Positions 63,951-64,000 of a stretch of 64,000 bases of DNA are shown piece after piece; within the stretch, counting starts at the first letter, position 1; the number at the start of each line of letters is the position of its first letter. Location: positions 496,001-560,000 of the forward strand of contig JANFAH010000027.1 of the NCBI GenBank assembly GCA_024663395.1, written 5' to 3'. Below the pieces are notes generated by a model. It had not been told where the DNA came from. It did not search any database and worked only from the letters and a program-made list of their open reading frames with translations. This stretch comes from Pisolithus tinctorius (lineage: Eukaryota > Basidiomycota > Agaricomycetes > Boletales > Pisolithaceae). The translations under genes and the position numbers were made by a program.

Positions 63951-64000
63951 GTCCCAAGCGAATGCCTTCTCATGGATTCATACTAGCCACTTGACTAGTT

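Noticed and set aside
1..64000. tRNA, rRNA or other structural RNA genes
   Set aside because: No cloverleaf with A and B boxes and no rRNA-like stretch was recognised on either strand by eye; a covariance-model scan would be needed to exclude them.

Overview
The window reads as a repeat-packed stretch of a filamentous basidiomycete genome, most likely an Agaricomycete. The signs are small introns of about 50-60 bp, a Plavaka-type transposase, several Ty3/gypsy chromoviruses with integrase plus chromodomain, a Tad-like LINE, and a DIRS/Ngaro-type tyrosine-recombinase retrotransposon. No convincing intact host gene, rRNA, tRNA or CRISPR array was seen. Almost everything is a mobile element inserted into another, and most insertions can be placed to the base from target-site duplications (TSDs).

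Layout. 0.7-2.9 kb: 5' end of a minus-strand gypsy element (A1: LTR, PBS, gag). 3.3-7.9 kb: a decayed, intron-rich Plavaka transposase holding a CpG-rich foreign segment. 8.1-9.6 kb: LINE reverse transcriptase and a perfect 88-bp inverted repeat. 9.9-13.3 kb: a second, rearranged copy of the A family with a 648-codon open PR-RT-RNase H frame. 13.4-15.9 kb: a Tc1-type transposase pseudogene and a gene of a basidiomycete-type family. 16.4-33.8 kb: a minus-strand LINE split by gypsy element B (16736-31939, TSD TGCAG). B itself holds gypsy element C (19406-26088, TSD GATGG) and, in its 5' LTR, a solo LTR of the X family (30860-31377, TSD CTACC). 34.0-39.6 kb: a complete, CpG-rich, apparently young Ngaro-like element (gag, RT-RNase H, tyrosine recombinase) with split direct repeats A1-B1A2-B2, inserted into an unrecognised gene. 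41.8-45.5 kb: a giant imperfect palindrome with two insertions in its left arm. 45.5-62.3 kb: chromovirus X (TSD GCTGG), split by a Tc1-type element with 345-bp TIRs (TA duplication) and by chromovirus Y (51032-59186, TSD CTAAG). Y is split by a solo LTR of the B family (55421-56155, TSD GTCCA). 62.6-64 kb: part of a further gypsy lineage.

The point of most interest is shared by three chromovirus families (B, X, Y). Between the end of the chromodomain and the 3' LTR each carries a gene on the opposite strand. Its product has a charged coiled coil, then a cysteine array that in X and Y matches the fungal Zn(II)2Cys6 spacing exactly, then an acidic tail. In X the antisense gene resolves into three exons that stay in frame across both splice junctions. 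Element C has a different accessory region in the same place: a 336-residue sense-strand zinc-knuckle extension in frame with pol.

A, B, X and Y also show complementarity between the presumed mRNA 5' end and the primer-binding site. The pair changes together between families, as expected for Tf1-like self-priming. Decay is dominated by CG to TG/CA changes, which points to CpG methylation or a RIP-like process. The Ngaro element has largely escaped it. All calls were made by reading the sequence without database searches.
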